A stretch of DNA of 62,393 nucleotides from Candidatus Poribacteria bacterium (GTDB taxonomy: Bacteria; Poribacteria; WGA-4E; PCPOR2b), in assembly GCA_022826645.1 (NCBI GenBank), contig JAJDUM010000101.1:1-62393 (forward strand), written 5' to 3'. Both the position numbers and the translations under genes were made by a program. This document shows positions 1 through 9,138 of this stretch, one piece after another. Numbering within the stretch: position 1 is the first letter of the stretch; each line of letters starts with the position of its first letter. The notes under the pieces are model-generated. The model made no database searches. It saw only the letters and a list, made by a program, of their open reading frames with translations, and was not told the DNA's origin.

Positions 1-63
1 GACTTTCTGCTTGAACGATTGACTATATCTCTTGAAGATACGATTTGCCAATGGATCAGACAT
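1..63 (-). pseudogene. N-terminus of IS3-type transposase OrfA, cut by the window edge
   Basis: Reading leftwards from an ATG at 63, 21 codons remain before the window edge (MSDPLANRIFKRYSQSFKQK and one more residue). The segment RYSQSFKQ is typical of the start of the helix-turn-helix domain of IS3/IS911-type OrfA proteins, which bind the element's ends. A good Shine-Dalgarno (AAAGGAG) lies 7 bases upstream of the ATG. Whether the gene is intact beyond the edge cannot be seen. The match rests on a short motif, so the family is probable rather than certain. Confidence 0.6.
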
Positions 64-762
64 CTGAATGCTCCTTTCTACATCTATAATAGTGTAGTAA
101 TCAAGAGCTATTCATGTAAAGCTTATTTAGGACGGGTCAAACATCCAGTCGTCAGTGCATTGCGGAGGTCGGGGCAGGGATGCCCCTCCTACAGTTTCCG
201 TCGTCTTGTATTTAATCCGCGTGATCCTGTCAATCCGTTTTAATCGGTGATTCAGACAATATTCACATGTCGCCCCGCTGGGGCTTTGGTTGGTAGGGTA
301 TGTCGCCCGGCTATAAACATGTCGCCCCTCTGGGGCTAAAGGCAAGAACGCGCAATGAATCCCCGATAAATCCCCGATAAATCGGGACAGGCGGGATTAA
401 GAAATGCGCTACTACAAACGGGTGCCTCTCCCTACAGATGGGGTGGGTGGCGTGTCTTTACGCATTACGTTTTCACCTGTCGCCCCGCTGGGGCTTTGGT
501 TGGTAGGTATGTCGCCCGGCTATAAACATGTCGCCCCGCTGGGGCTACAGGCAGGAACGCGCAATGAATTGCGCTACTACAAACTAAAAACCCGTTCTCC
601 CGTCTTTTCCTTGCGTCGTTGCGTTAAATTGTTTTTTTGATTGGTGTTGATTCGTGTAGATTCGCGGATGACCTCCGCGCTTCCCCGTCAAAAATGCCTT
701 GCCAAAGCGCCCACCCCCGTGATACCATATCAGACCAGTCATCAATAAGGAGCCGGTCCCCC
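64..762. repeat. Repeat-rich intergenic region with two ~95-bp direct copies of a composite GCCCC-hairpin repeat
   Basis: No gene is supported here. A palindrome GGGGCA-GGGA-TGCCCC lies at 171-186. Two direct copies of a composite unit lie at about 266-360 and 476-584: each holds GCCCC-GCT-GGGGC, a spacer with CTATAAACATG, a second GCCCC...GGGGC hairpin, then CGCGCAATGAAT. An AATCC iteron stretch ending in GATTCAGACAA lies at about 205-260. A GCGTCGTTGCG repeat lies near 612. The short open frames here only run through repeat sequence. Confidence 0.75.
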
Positions 763-1257
763 ATGAAAACCATAACCATCCTATCGCTACTCCTGCTCAC
801 CTCTGCTGCGTTCGGCGAATTAACCAAAGAAGATCTGCACGACCTGAAGGAGGATCTACACAAGGCGATCAAAGAAGACATTGCCGCGTCCGAAAAGCGT
901 ACGCGGGAATATATCGATCTCAAAATTGATGGCGTGGAGAAAAGCCTAAACGCCAGGATTGATGCCGTGGAGAAAAATCTGAATACCCGAATTGATGCTG
1001 TACACACCCGAATTGACGCCTTGGATGGGAGAATTGGCAAATTAGAAGGAAGCCTGAATGACAGAATTGGGGACATGTGGCGCGTGGTGCTCGCGCTCAT
1101 TGGATTCGTCGCAGCTGCCATTGCCATCCCTCAGATTATTATTGCCCGCACAGAAAAAAGACGCCAGAAGGACATCGAAAGAGAACATCAAGACCTCCAA
1201 ACCGAAATCGAACGACTCCGTGGAAGGCTTGAAGCATTGGAAAATACCCCATCCTAA
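763..1257 (+). CDS. Small secreted or membrane-anchored coiled-coil protein (copy 1)
   Basis: 164 aa, unknown function. It begins with a hydrophobic signal-like segment (MKTITILSLLLLTSAAFGEL). A charged region follows, rich in heptad-like IDxVEKxLNxRIDAV repeats, which is a clear coiled coil at about residues 40-105. One transmembrane helix (VVLALIGFVAAAIAIPQIII) is followed by a basic, helical cytoplasmic tail. The ATG at 763 has an AAGGAG Shine-Dalgarno at 747-752 and matches the start of its paralogue at 1740. The layout resembles small envelope scaffolds or phage-like coiled-coil proteins, but I do not recognise a named family. It forms a tandem duplicate with 1740-2123, including flanking DNA. 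Confidence 0.75.
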   Translation: MKTITILSLLLLTSAAFGELTKEDLHDLKEDLHKAIKEDIAASEKRTREYIDLKIDGVEKSLNARIDAVEKNLNTRIDAVHTRIDALDGRIGKLEGSLNDRIGDMWRVVLALIGFVAAAIAIPQIIIARTEKRRQKDIEREHQDLQTEIERLRGRLEALENTPS

Positions 1258-1739
1258 CCCCACCCCGTCCCGCCGCCTCGTTTTTAATCCGCGCAATCCC
1301 TAAATCCGCGATAATCCGCGATTCAGACAATCTTCATCCCCGCTTCAGCCAATTCCCCCCTGCCGCCCCTGCGGAGCCAACAACTTCCGCCGCCTCGTTT
1401 TTAATCCGTGTAATCCCTAAATCCGCGATAATCCGCGATTCAGACAGGTTGTAATCCCTAAATCCGTGCCAATCCGCGATTCAGACAGGTTGTAATCCTT
1501 TAATCGCGTAAATCCTGATTCAGACAATTCTCACATGCCGCTCCGGTAATGTATCGGGGCAAGGATGCCCCTCCTACAGGTTCCATCGTCTTGTTTTTAA
1601 TCCGCGCAATCCGTTAATCCGTGCCAATCCGCGCTTCAGACAATCTTCATCCCCGCTTCCCCGTCAAAAATGCCTTGCCAAAGCGCCCACCCCGTGATAC
1701 CATATACCATCATTTTCCTGCAAAGTAAGGTGCCCCCCC
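1258..1739. repeat. AATCC-iteron intergenic repeats
   Basis: The gap consists of several runs of AATCCGCG/AATCCCTAA words spaced 8-10 bp apart, most closing with GATTCAGACA. It also holds a CTGCCGCCCCTGCGGAGCC segment near 1359 that recurs near 2230. The stretch from about 1648 to 1700 repeats the DNA just upstream of the first paralogue (about 676-730), so the duplication that made the second copy included upstream DNA. Confidence 0.75.
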
Positions 1740-2123
1740 ATGAAAACCGTAACAATCCTATCCCTATTCCTTCTCACCTCCGTCGCATTTGGCGAATTGA
1801 CCAGAGAAGATATCCGCACCATCTTCAAAGAAGAAAACGATGCGTCTGAAAAACGGATAAAGGAGTATATCGATCTCAAAATTGAGACGGTCAATGCCCG
1901 AATTGATGGTGTGGAGAAAAACCTGAACGGCAAAATTGATGCGTTGGATAAGCGGATGGACAATATGTGGCGTTTAATGATGGGGCTCTTTGGGCTGGTG
2001 GCAGCCACCATCGCAATCCCTCAAATCATTATCGCTTACAGAGACAGAGGCCGGAAGGAGATGCAATCCCAAATTGACCAGCTCCGCGCCCAAATTGCAG
2101 CACTGCAAAATACCCCATCCTAA
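1740..2123 (+). CDS. Small secreted or membrane-anchored coiled-coil protein (copy 2)
   Basis: 127 aa, a paralogue of the gene at 763. The signal segment (MKTVTILSLFLLTSVAFGEL), the EYIDLKI coiled-coil region, the transmembrane segment (LFGLVAATIAIPQIIIAY) and the terminal ALQNTPS all align. About 35 residues of the coiled coil are missing compared with copy 1, as expected for loss of heptad repeats. The Shine-Dalgarno AAGG is about 11 bases from the ATG. Downstream DNA (CCCATCCTAACCCCACCCCG) is also shared with copy 1. Function is unknown. Confidence 0.75.
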   Translation: MKTVTILSLFLLTSVAFGELTREDIRTIFKEENDASEKRIKEYIDLKIETVNARIDGVEKNLNGKIDALDKRMDNMWRLMMGLFGLVAATIAIPQIIIAYRDRGRKEMQSQIDQLRAQIAALQNTPS

Positions 2124-2602
2124 CCCCACCCCGTCCCGCCGCCTCGTTTTTAATCCGCGCCAATCCGCGATTCAGACAGGTTGTAATCCCTAAATCCGCG
2201 CCAATCCGCGCTTCAGCCAATTCCCACCTGCCGCCCCTGCGGAGCCAACAACTTCCGCCGCCTCGTTTTTAATCCGCGCAATCCCTAAATCCGTGCCAAT
2301 CCGCGATTCAGACAATGAGGCGTAATGCGTAAAACGTAATGCGTAAGAACATCCAGTCGTCAGTGCATTGCGGAGGTCGGGGCAGGGATGCCCCTCTCAC
2401 AGGTTCCTGTATTTTCGTTTTAATCCTGTAAATCCTTCAATCCTGTAAATCCTGATTCAGACAAGAAAAATATCTGAAACCAACCCCCCACCCCAATCGT
2501 ATCATCCCCAACATAATCACCCTAAATGTGTCTGGATCCCGCTTTTTTTTGCCGAAACCCAAGAAACCGGCGATCCGTGTGAATTTTTTCACAAAAAAAG
2601 GC
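2124..2602. repeat. AATCC-iteron repeats upstream of the giant protein gene
   Basis: Up to about 2462 the sequence is built of AATCC iterons ending in GATTCAGACAA, with one GGGGCA-GGGA-TGCCCC palindrome (about 2379-2394) and GCGTAAAACGTAATGCG repeats. From 2463 to 2602 the DNA is unique, without an obvious gene. Confidence 0.7.
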
Positions 2603-2631
2603 TTGACAGATATTTTAATCTGTTGTATTAT
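2603..2631 (+). promoter_or_regulatory. Sigma-70-type promoter with long 5' leader
   Basis: TTGACA at 2603-2608 and TATTAT at 2626-2631 are separated by exactly 17 bp, the best housekeeping-type promoter in the window. Transcription from about 2638 would leave a leader of roughly 230 bases before the giant protein ATG at 2872. Confidence 0.75.
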
Positions 2632-2871
2632 AGGGCGTCTTTTACTTTAATGGAGGGGAAATTCTGTCAACATTTTGCGGGTAACACGATCCAGTATAAC
2701 CCCGAAAAAATTGACCCACTTCCCTCCGCGACACCCCCTTCACACGAAAGGATTCTTATTTTTATGATAGGACAGACAGACGCATCGAAACCGAATAGTA
2801 ACGAGCGTCATGTTAAATATAGACGTAACGTAAACCTATTAACCCAAAAAAAGACAGGAGGAAACAATATA

Positions 2872-5800
2872 ATGGGTAATCAAGGTACAACAAATTGGAA
2901 ATTTAGCGCGTTCTTCGCCATCGTGTTGATGCTGGTTGCTGGGGCTTTCAGCACCGCTATCGCAGGGAATGGCGATGGACAAATATCAGTTACGGCACCT
3001 GCAGAGGCTGATCAACCTATGACAGCCGGCGCAACTGCCCAGACAGTAACCTTGACCTACACCGCTTTCAACGACACAGATGGCGATGGTGAGTTTGACA
3101 CGGGTGAGACAGCCATCAACATGAATGGCGGATCGGTTAAGATTATGATTCCGGGCGACGGATGGAAGGTGCCTGCGGCTAGCATAACAGTCAATGAGGG
3201 AGGTGCAACAGGTACTCTCTTATACTTCACCGATTCAGTCCTCCTTGATACGGACAGTTCTACTACTACTACTGATGATGATACCGCCGGTACTACGTCT
3301 GCTGGTGTTGCCGCGAGTGATGCTGTCAGAAGAGTGAAGGTCACCAAAGATGGTGACAATATAACGGCGATCGAGATCGAGCTCGATGATGCGTGGGGGA
3401 GTAACAGAACCGGTGACGACGCCACTACTGGTGTCAATAGAAGCCTTGTCGTTTCGTTCCCGGGTGTGACTGTCGCTATTCCCTCCAGTTTGGCTTACAC
3501 GGATGGGCGAGAATCGACACCTTATCGTAGCTATGAGTTTACGACCATGTCCAAATCCAAGAACGGTGTCTTTGCCAGATTGAAGCCGACTGCCGCGAGA
3601 CGGGTCACGCAACCCCGCATTCAGGTCGGCAGTATCGGAGGAGCCGCCTCAGGAGAGGCTACGGTTGAACCGGCTACGGCGTATGCAGGCGATAAATACA
3701 CCTTCATGATTAAGTTCAAAGCCCTCGGTCCGCTGTACGATGATACAACCAGTGGTTCAGAAGTTGATAATGATATAGTAATTACACCTACGAACGATGT
3801 AATAGGATCTGGTGGGGAACTTGAAGGGGCACTACCATCACTTAGTAATGTCTCTATATCACGGACAAGGGGCAATGTCAGGTTTGAATCACCGCGATAT
3901 ACGGTTAATGAGACTACTAGAGCAATAACGGTCCACATCGCTCGGATGGACAAAGATGCCGAAGTTCACGTCTCCTACGGACCGGTGACGATCCCAGCCA
4001 CCCTTGCTGCTGCCGATGACAGTCCCGATGCGAGTATTTTTGGAGTGGCTGCTGGCCCGACGGCTTCCCCTGTTACGCTTACTAAGGCGGTGGGAGGTGG
4101 AAGGACGCAGTCGAAGGCGGGTTCTGGTAAGCTTACCATTTCACCCGATGTTATTGAGGCAGGATCGAAACGGCGTACATTCACGTTGACCTATGAGGCA
4201 CTCACCGATGTCGAAGGTGTCTTGGCGATCTCACTGCCGACCTACGATGCCGATGGTACCACAACCTCAATTTTTAGATATGATGATCCTACTACACAGG
4301 CCGTTGAAATGACTGATATTGGGGGCGACCAGGTTTCTTCACCGGATAGCACCGAGGCGACGAAAACGGTTGCCACTGCCGCTGGTGTCACCACTATCAC
4401 TTGGGATAGCTTGACCCTTAAGAAAGGGAATAAGTTCAGAACGGTTATCAAAAGCGCAGATGTGCCGATGGCAGCGTTTGGTAAAAAGGCGATTACAGCG
4501 ACGATGGCGGCTGAGACTATGACGATGGTGCCTCACCTCTACGTTGTAGAAACGGAACCAAACAGCGTTACTTTTTCCGTTAGCACCTCTGCTGAGGTTA
4601 CGGCTGGGAGCAAACAGACCGTAACATTAACTTTTATGGCGGATAAGACACCCATAATAAAAGGCGGGAACATCCGGGTCCAACTCCCGTCCGATTGGAC
4701 AGGTGCCACCACCGGCGATGCAGACGGTAAGGTAACCGCCAGAAAGATAAATGCGGGTCCCGATGGCGACATCACTGCGGAGACTGATAACGTCCCAACT
4801 GGGATTGACGTGAAGCGTATTAGCGCGTCTGGACGCACCATTCGGGTTAATTTTACTGACACGGATTTGGCTGTGGGCGAGCACCTTGAGATTAAATACG
4901 GTGACGGCAAGCAGGCAACGGTGCAGTCTACCGCGGGGACCGTTCAGATTTCCGGTTTCTTTAAGGCATCTCCAGGTTCGCCGGAACGCAGCGCAGGGAG
5001 GGTCCAAGTGGATGTTGTAAATGCCGCCAACGGTTCCGGTACGGCGACAATTACGCCGACCTCCGTCAGAGCGGGCAGTACGACGAACCGGATGGTCGCT
5101 GTCTACACCGCAGCGGGAACGATGGACGGCGGTAGTGTAGCGTTTGAGATTCCTTCGACTTGGGGGGCGATGCAGCGCGATCCCCTCAAACGTAACTACA
5201 TCAATGTTACCGTAAGTGGTGGCGCGTTGAGCAGCGTTGATTACGGGAGTACCATTGTTGTTGCCAATTTGACAACACTTCGGCCCAACGGCAGGGTGAC
5301 ATTCACCTACGGTGGGGGCACCGGCAGCAGTGCAAACAGAGGCGCGGAGGCTCAGGTGACTACCGGCCCTGCCAACTTCATGATTGAGTCGGATGGGAAT
5401 GGCGATGGTGTGTCCGTCGATGTCAAGGGCACCAGAGATAAAGCGGCTGTGAAGGATGCCAACCCCGACGCGCTCGGAGAGACCTTTACAGATGCCGCTG
5501 GCGTGCTTAAAGTGATGGTCGGCGGTGCAGACGATGGCACAGGTACGGCGGCGGTCAGAATTGTTGATACCAGGTCGGGTGCACAAGACTACCCAGACCC
5601 AACGGATTCGACGAAGACTGTCAATGAGATGCGTATCCATGCCGGCGATAATGCCACCTATCTCGAATTCACCTACAAACCGGGTCAGACCATCGAAGAG
5701 GGGCAGTTAAAATTCACCGTCCCCGGAGGATGGAGTGATCCGCAAGGTGATGATCCGTTGATGATGGGGTATACCCGTGTTGTCGGCGGCGAACCCGCTG

Positions 5801-8800
5801 CCTTTAATGGAAACTCCCTCACGGTGGACATCATTCGGTTGGATCAGGACGAGTCAATTGTGATCCACTACGGTGAATACTTCGGCGATCAGACAGAGGG
5901 CGGTGCGATGGTACCCGGTGTCGCGACCGCTGCCAGCCGATTCGCTTTTGCGGTCAGAGGGACTGCAACCGGCAGTCTGACCCCATTGAGGGATCACCGT
6001 GATACTAAATTAGATGTGCAGATCTGGAAGCAGGCGAGTGGCGGCGGTACTGCCATGATCGAGACGACCGACGGGGAGGGTGCACTTGGTGCCGGCGATG
6101 TGGATCGTACGCTCACAATCACCTATACCGCTTCCGGTCAGTTTGATGGCAAGGTCAAACTAACGACGCCTGACAAATGGACGGCTCCGATGATGGAGCA
6201 CTTCGACATCACCTCAACGGGTACTGTCGGCTCCGCGATGTATGGCGGTTACTATACTGCGAAGGAGATGGACCTACCTGAAGGGCTTGGTGCTCGGGAT
6301 GTCATCGTTGATAGTGTAATGCTGGATGCGGGTGAGACCGTAACCTTCGTCTACAAAGGTGTAATGGTACAGCCGACAGCGGCGGACGGTGTTGCCTTTG
6401 GCGTTGCGTCTATGGGCAGCGACGGTCCTGGGACCGGTTTCATCGCACTGACCGCCCCCACTGTTGATGTTGGAGAGGCAAACCCCGGCTCCGGTACGGC
6501 AAAGGCCGACCCGATGTTTGCTACAGCGGGTACGAGTGGAAATACACTCACCGTTACCTACACGGTGGCTGGTGATGCGTCCTATCCGAAAGATATCCGT
6601 GTCGCAGTTCCTACCGGTTGGTCAGTCCCGACCAACGAAGCGGCAGCGGATGCCAACAAGGGCACCTACAAGGTGGAGCTCATGCGTGATGGCAAAGTGG
6701 TCGCGAATGTCGTCGAAAAAATCGCACCGATTGACAGAAGCATGGTCGCTCGTATCCTACCGGGCGGTGTTAAGGCATTGGGCGGTGATATGGTTGTCTT
6801 TACATACCAGAACGCCGACGCGCCAGCAGCACCCGCTCGATCCATGTTCAGGGTGAATTTCAATGGCACAGAGATTGATAATAGCCCGACTGTGGTCGTT
6901 ACCTCCGCCGCAGGCCCTGCGATGCTTGCGGTTGAAGGGCCATCGGAGCTTTCGGTGGATTCCGGTGACGCAGCGATGCTCACTATCAAACTTCAAGATG
7001 CCGGCGGAAACGCAGCGGCTATAGCGGGAGATACAGAGGTAACCCTCACCTCCAGTTCGTCGCAGGGTATGTTCTCCATGACCGATGGCGGTGCCGCTAT
7101 CAGCACGGTAACAATCTCCGGTGGGTACGACCAGGTGATGGTCTACTACAAGGATACCGTGATTGGGACATCAACCATCACAGCCAGAGCGGCCGCATCA
7201 GGGCTCACCAGTGGTACGGCGAGCATTATGGTGACAACCGAAACGACGGAAATCACCGCTGTCAGTTTTGCACCGTCTGTTGCGAAGAGTCAAACCCCTA
7301 CAGAGGTAGGCACCGAGGTAACAGTTACCGCAAGGGCAACACCCGGCAGGATGGCAACCTTTTCAGTTGGTGTTAATGGTTTGATTGTCAACGGTAGGCC
7401 GATGACTGAGACTTCAGGGTCGTACAGCGGCAGCTTCACTCCCGTTAAGGAGCTGCACGACGACGGTATGTATCCGGTCTCTGTCACCGTCGCGAATCAG
7501 AGTATGGCAGCGACCGGTCAGTTGACCATTGATGGCACCGCGCCAACCGTAACCGTAGCAGCTATTGAAGGAACGGTTGCAAACGATGGCGACGTGATGA
7601 TCTCCGCCGCGGTTGCTGATGCCGGCACAGGAGTCGCCTCCGTTATGGCTGATGTCTCCATGCTGGATGATCAACAAACAGCAGCGGTTGCGTTGACCGA
7701 TGCCGATGGCGATGGTACATACACCGGTACGCATACTATCAGTGCTGAAAACGGAGCGGCAAACGGATCACATACAATCACCGTTACCGCGATGGACAAC
7801 GCTGGCAACAGCGGAATGGGTTCCACTGACGTTGAGTTGCTGAACACGCTGACCTTCACCTCGACACTACCGCAGGGTATCAGCCTGTTCCACGTGCCGT
7901 TGGATGTTGAAGGACTTGACACCGTGGGCGATCTTGAGGCAGAACTTGGAGACAATGTGAACCTTCTGATTACCTACGATGGCGCGTCGTGGAACAGCCG
8001 TAGCAGCGGTGTGGCAATTACCGCCAGCCTCGGTATCCTTGTTTCGGTGTCTGCAGAGACAACCGTCACCTTTGAGGGACATGCATGGGCAGATACCTCA
8101 ATTACCTTGGCGGCTGGTTCCAATCTCATCGGTCTACCTGTCAACGACGCCAGAGTCACCAACGCAAGCGACATCAGTGGTCTCTTCGCTGATGGAACGG
8201 TCTCAAGCGTCATCGTCGCATCCGGCGGTAGCTTCCAAGCCGCAACAGCCGCTGACAGCGTTGCGGGCGATGCAGCATATCTCGTAATTGCAACCGCTGC
8301 TGGATCCGTTACACTTACCGGCGATGGTTGGAGCAATGGCGCCACAGGGGCCGCACCAATCGCACTTGCTGGCTACACGGTTGATAACCAGACACCGGCG
8401 CTGAATGTCCACGGTTCCGTCGTTGACGAAATCACCGGACTCGCAAAAGAAGGGTTCCGTGTCAAGGTGAAGAATCTGTCAACGAAATCGGCGCTCAGCC
8501 ATATCACCGACGAAGCAACAGACGGGTACGACATGACCTTTGTTGACCTGGCTGACAGCTATGCAGCACGCGTCGGAGATGTGCTTGAGATTACCGCTGA
8601 TTCGCCGGATCCGCTCATCGGTGTCCAACCGATCCGTCATATCGTTACTGTGGATGATGTGAAGAACAGCACTATCCAGTTGGAAGAACTCATCGCGTAT
8701 GAGATTCCCGCTGAGACAGAGCTGCTTCGCAACTATCCGAACCCGTTCAATCCAGAAACGTGGATTCCGTACCATCTGTCAGAGGATGCGGATGTATCCT

Positions 8801-9003
8801 TGACCATCTATGATGTGAATGGTGCGCTGGTCCGTGACATCGATGTGGGACATCAAACCGCAGCGAAGTACGACACCAGAAGCAAAGCCATCTACTGGGA
8901 TGGTCGGAACCAATTCGGAGAACAGGTTGCAAGCGGTATCTACTTCTACAGCCTGAGTGCAGGTGACTTCTCAGCGACCCGTAAAATGGTCATTCTGAAG
9001 TAA
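2872..9003 (+). CDS. Giant cysteine-free secreted surface protein with about eight repeat domains and FlgD/T9SS-like C-terminal domain
   Basis: 2043 aa. The ATG at 2872 has an AGGAGG Shine-Dalgarno 11 bases upstream and is followed by a signal peptide (hydrophobic residues about 11-31). The in-frame codons upstream run back through the promoter and leader, so longer starts are unlikely. Residues about 34-1340 hold roughly eight related domains of 150-190 aa. Each opens with a G-S-G-T-A-x-I-x-P motif, an AGS...LTYTA strand and a 'P..W' strand. Ig-like domains follow (about 1350-1840), then a carboxypeptidase-regulatory-like strand region. The end (about 1950-2043) has LLRNYPNPFNPETWIPY, a FlgD-Ig-type domain like those used as sorting domains by the type IX secretion system. 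I found no cysteine in the mature protein. It is likely a surface layer, adhesin or matrix protein. The export route is inferred from the C-terminus and the PorV-like gene nearby. Confidence 0.88.
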   Translation: MGNQGTTNWKFSAFFAIVLMLVAGAFSTAIAGNGDGQISVTAPAEADQPMTAGATAQTVTLTYTAFNDTDGDGEFDTGETAINMNGGSVKIMIPGDGWKVPAASITVNEGGATGTLLYFTDSVLLDTDSSTTTTDDDTAGTTSAGVAASDAVRRVKVTKDGDNITAIEIELDDAWGSNRTGDDATTGVNRSLVVSFPGVTVAIPSSLAYTDGRESTPYRSYEFTTMSKSKNGVFARLKPTAARRVTQPRIQVGSIGGAASGEATVEPATAYAGDKYTFMIKFKALGPLYDDTTSGSEVDNDIVITPTNDVIGSGGELEGALPSLSNVSISRTRGNVRFESPRYTVNETTRAITVHIARMDKDAEVHVSYGPVTIPATLAAADDSPDASIFGVAAGPTASPVTLTKAVGGGRTQSKAGSGKLTISPDVIEAGSKRRTFTLTYEALTDVEGVLAISLPTYDADGTTTSIFRYDDPTTQAVEMTDIGGDQVSSPDSTEATKTVATAAGVTTITWDSLTLKKGNKFRTVIKSADVPMAAFGKKAITATMAAETMTMVPHLYVVETEPNSVTFSVSTSAEVTAGSKQTVTLTFMADKTPIIKGGNIRVQLPSDWTGATTGDADGKVTARKINAGPDGDITAETDNVPTGIDVKRISASGRTIRVNFTDTDLAVGEHLEIKYGDGKQATVQSTAGTVQISGFFKASPGSPERSAGRVQVDVVNAANGSGTATITPTSVRAGSTTNRMVAVYTAAGTMDGGSVAFEIPSTWGAMQRDPLKRNYINVTVSGGALSSVDYGSTIVVANLTTLRPNGRVTFTYGGGTGSSANRGAEAQVTTGPANFMIESDGNGDGVSVDVKGTRDKAAVKDANPDALGETFTDAAGVLKVMVGGADDGTGTAAVRIVDTRSGAQDYPDPTDSTKTVNEMRIHAGDNATYLEFTYKPGQTIEEGQLKFTVPGGWSDPQGDDPLMMGYTRVVGGEPAAFNGNSLTVDIIRLDQDESIVIHYGEYFGDQTEGGAMVPGVATAASRFAFAVRGTATGSLTPLRDHRDTKLDVQIWKQASGGGTAMIETTDGEGALGAGDVDRTLTITYTASGQFDGKVKLTTPDKWTAPMMEHFDITSTGTVGSAMYGGYYTAKEMDLPEGLGARDVIVDSVMLDAGETVTFVYKGVMVQPTAADGVAFGVASMGSDGPGTGFIALTAPTVDVGEANPGSGTAKADPMFATAGTSGNTLTVTYTVAGDASYPKDIRVAVPTGWSVPTNEAAADANKGTYKVELMRDGKVVANVVEKIAPIDRSMVARILPGGVKALGGDMVVFTYQNADAPAAPARSMFRVNFNGTEIDNSPTVVVTSAAGPAMLAVEGPSELSVDSGDAAMLTIKLQDAGGNAAAIAGDTEVTLTSSSSQGMFSMTDGGAAISTVTISGGYDQVMVYYKDTVIGTSTITARAAASGLTSGTASIMVTTETTEITAVSFAPSVAKSQTPTEVGTEVTVTARATPGRMATFSVGVNGLIVNGRPMTETSGSYSGSFTPVKELHDDGMYPVSVTVANQSMAATGQLTIDGTAPTVTVAAIEGTVANDGDVMISAAVADAGTGVASVMADVSMLDDQQTAAVALTDADGDGTYTGTHTISAENGAANGSHTITVTAMDNAGNSGMGSTDVELLNTLTFTSTLPQGISLFHVPLDVEGLDTVGDLEAELGDNVNLLITYDGASWNSRSSGVAITASLGILVSVSAETTVTFEGHAWADTSITLAAGSNLIGLPVNDARVTNASDISGLFADGTVSSVIVASGGSFQAATAADSVAGDAAYLVIATAAGSVTLTGDGWSNGATGAAPIALAGYTVDNQTPALNVHGSVVDEITGLAKEGFRVKVKNLSTKSALSHITDEATDGYDMTFVDLADSYAARVGDVLEITADSPDPLIGVQPIRHIVTVDDVKNSTIQLEELIAYEIPAETELLRNYPNPFNPETWIPYHLSEDADVSLTIYDVNGALVRDIDVGHQTAAKYDTRSKAIYWDGRNQFGEQVASGIYFYSLSAGDFSATRKMVILK

Positions 9004-9084
9004 CCTGATTGTTGTGAGAGGGAAATCCCTTTCCCGATTGTCGGGGCAAGGATGTCCCTCTCACTATCCACCAAGTAATTTGAT

Positions 9085-9132
9085 ATAGCTGTTGGCTGCC
9101 TCACACGCTGAGGCATCCGACAGCTATTTTTT
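9085..9132 (+). terminator. Rho-independent terminator of the giant protein gene
   Basis: A long hairpin (ATAGCTGT plus a GCCTCA/TGAGGC inner stem, closing with ACAGCTAT) is followed directly by a T run, 82 bases after the stop at 9003. Confidence 0.85.
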
Positions 9133-9138
9133 GTGTAA

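Noticed and set aside
624..1127. 167-aa minus-strand open frame over the first coiled-coil gene
   Set aside because: Repetitive Ser/Arg/Phe composition is the complement of coiled-coil codons; the plus-strand gene has a signal peptide and Shine-Dalgarno.
1258..2462. Possible CRISPR array in the iteron runs
   Set aside because: Repeat words are 8-10 bp with no unique spacers of uniform length and no cas genes are near.
4627..5640. 337-aa open frame on the minus strand inside the first giant gene
   Set aside because: It is a long shadow frame caused by codon bias in the real gene; it is rich in Arg, His and Cys, with no domain pattern.
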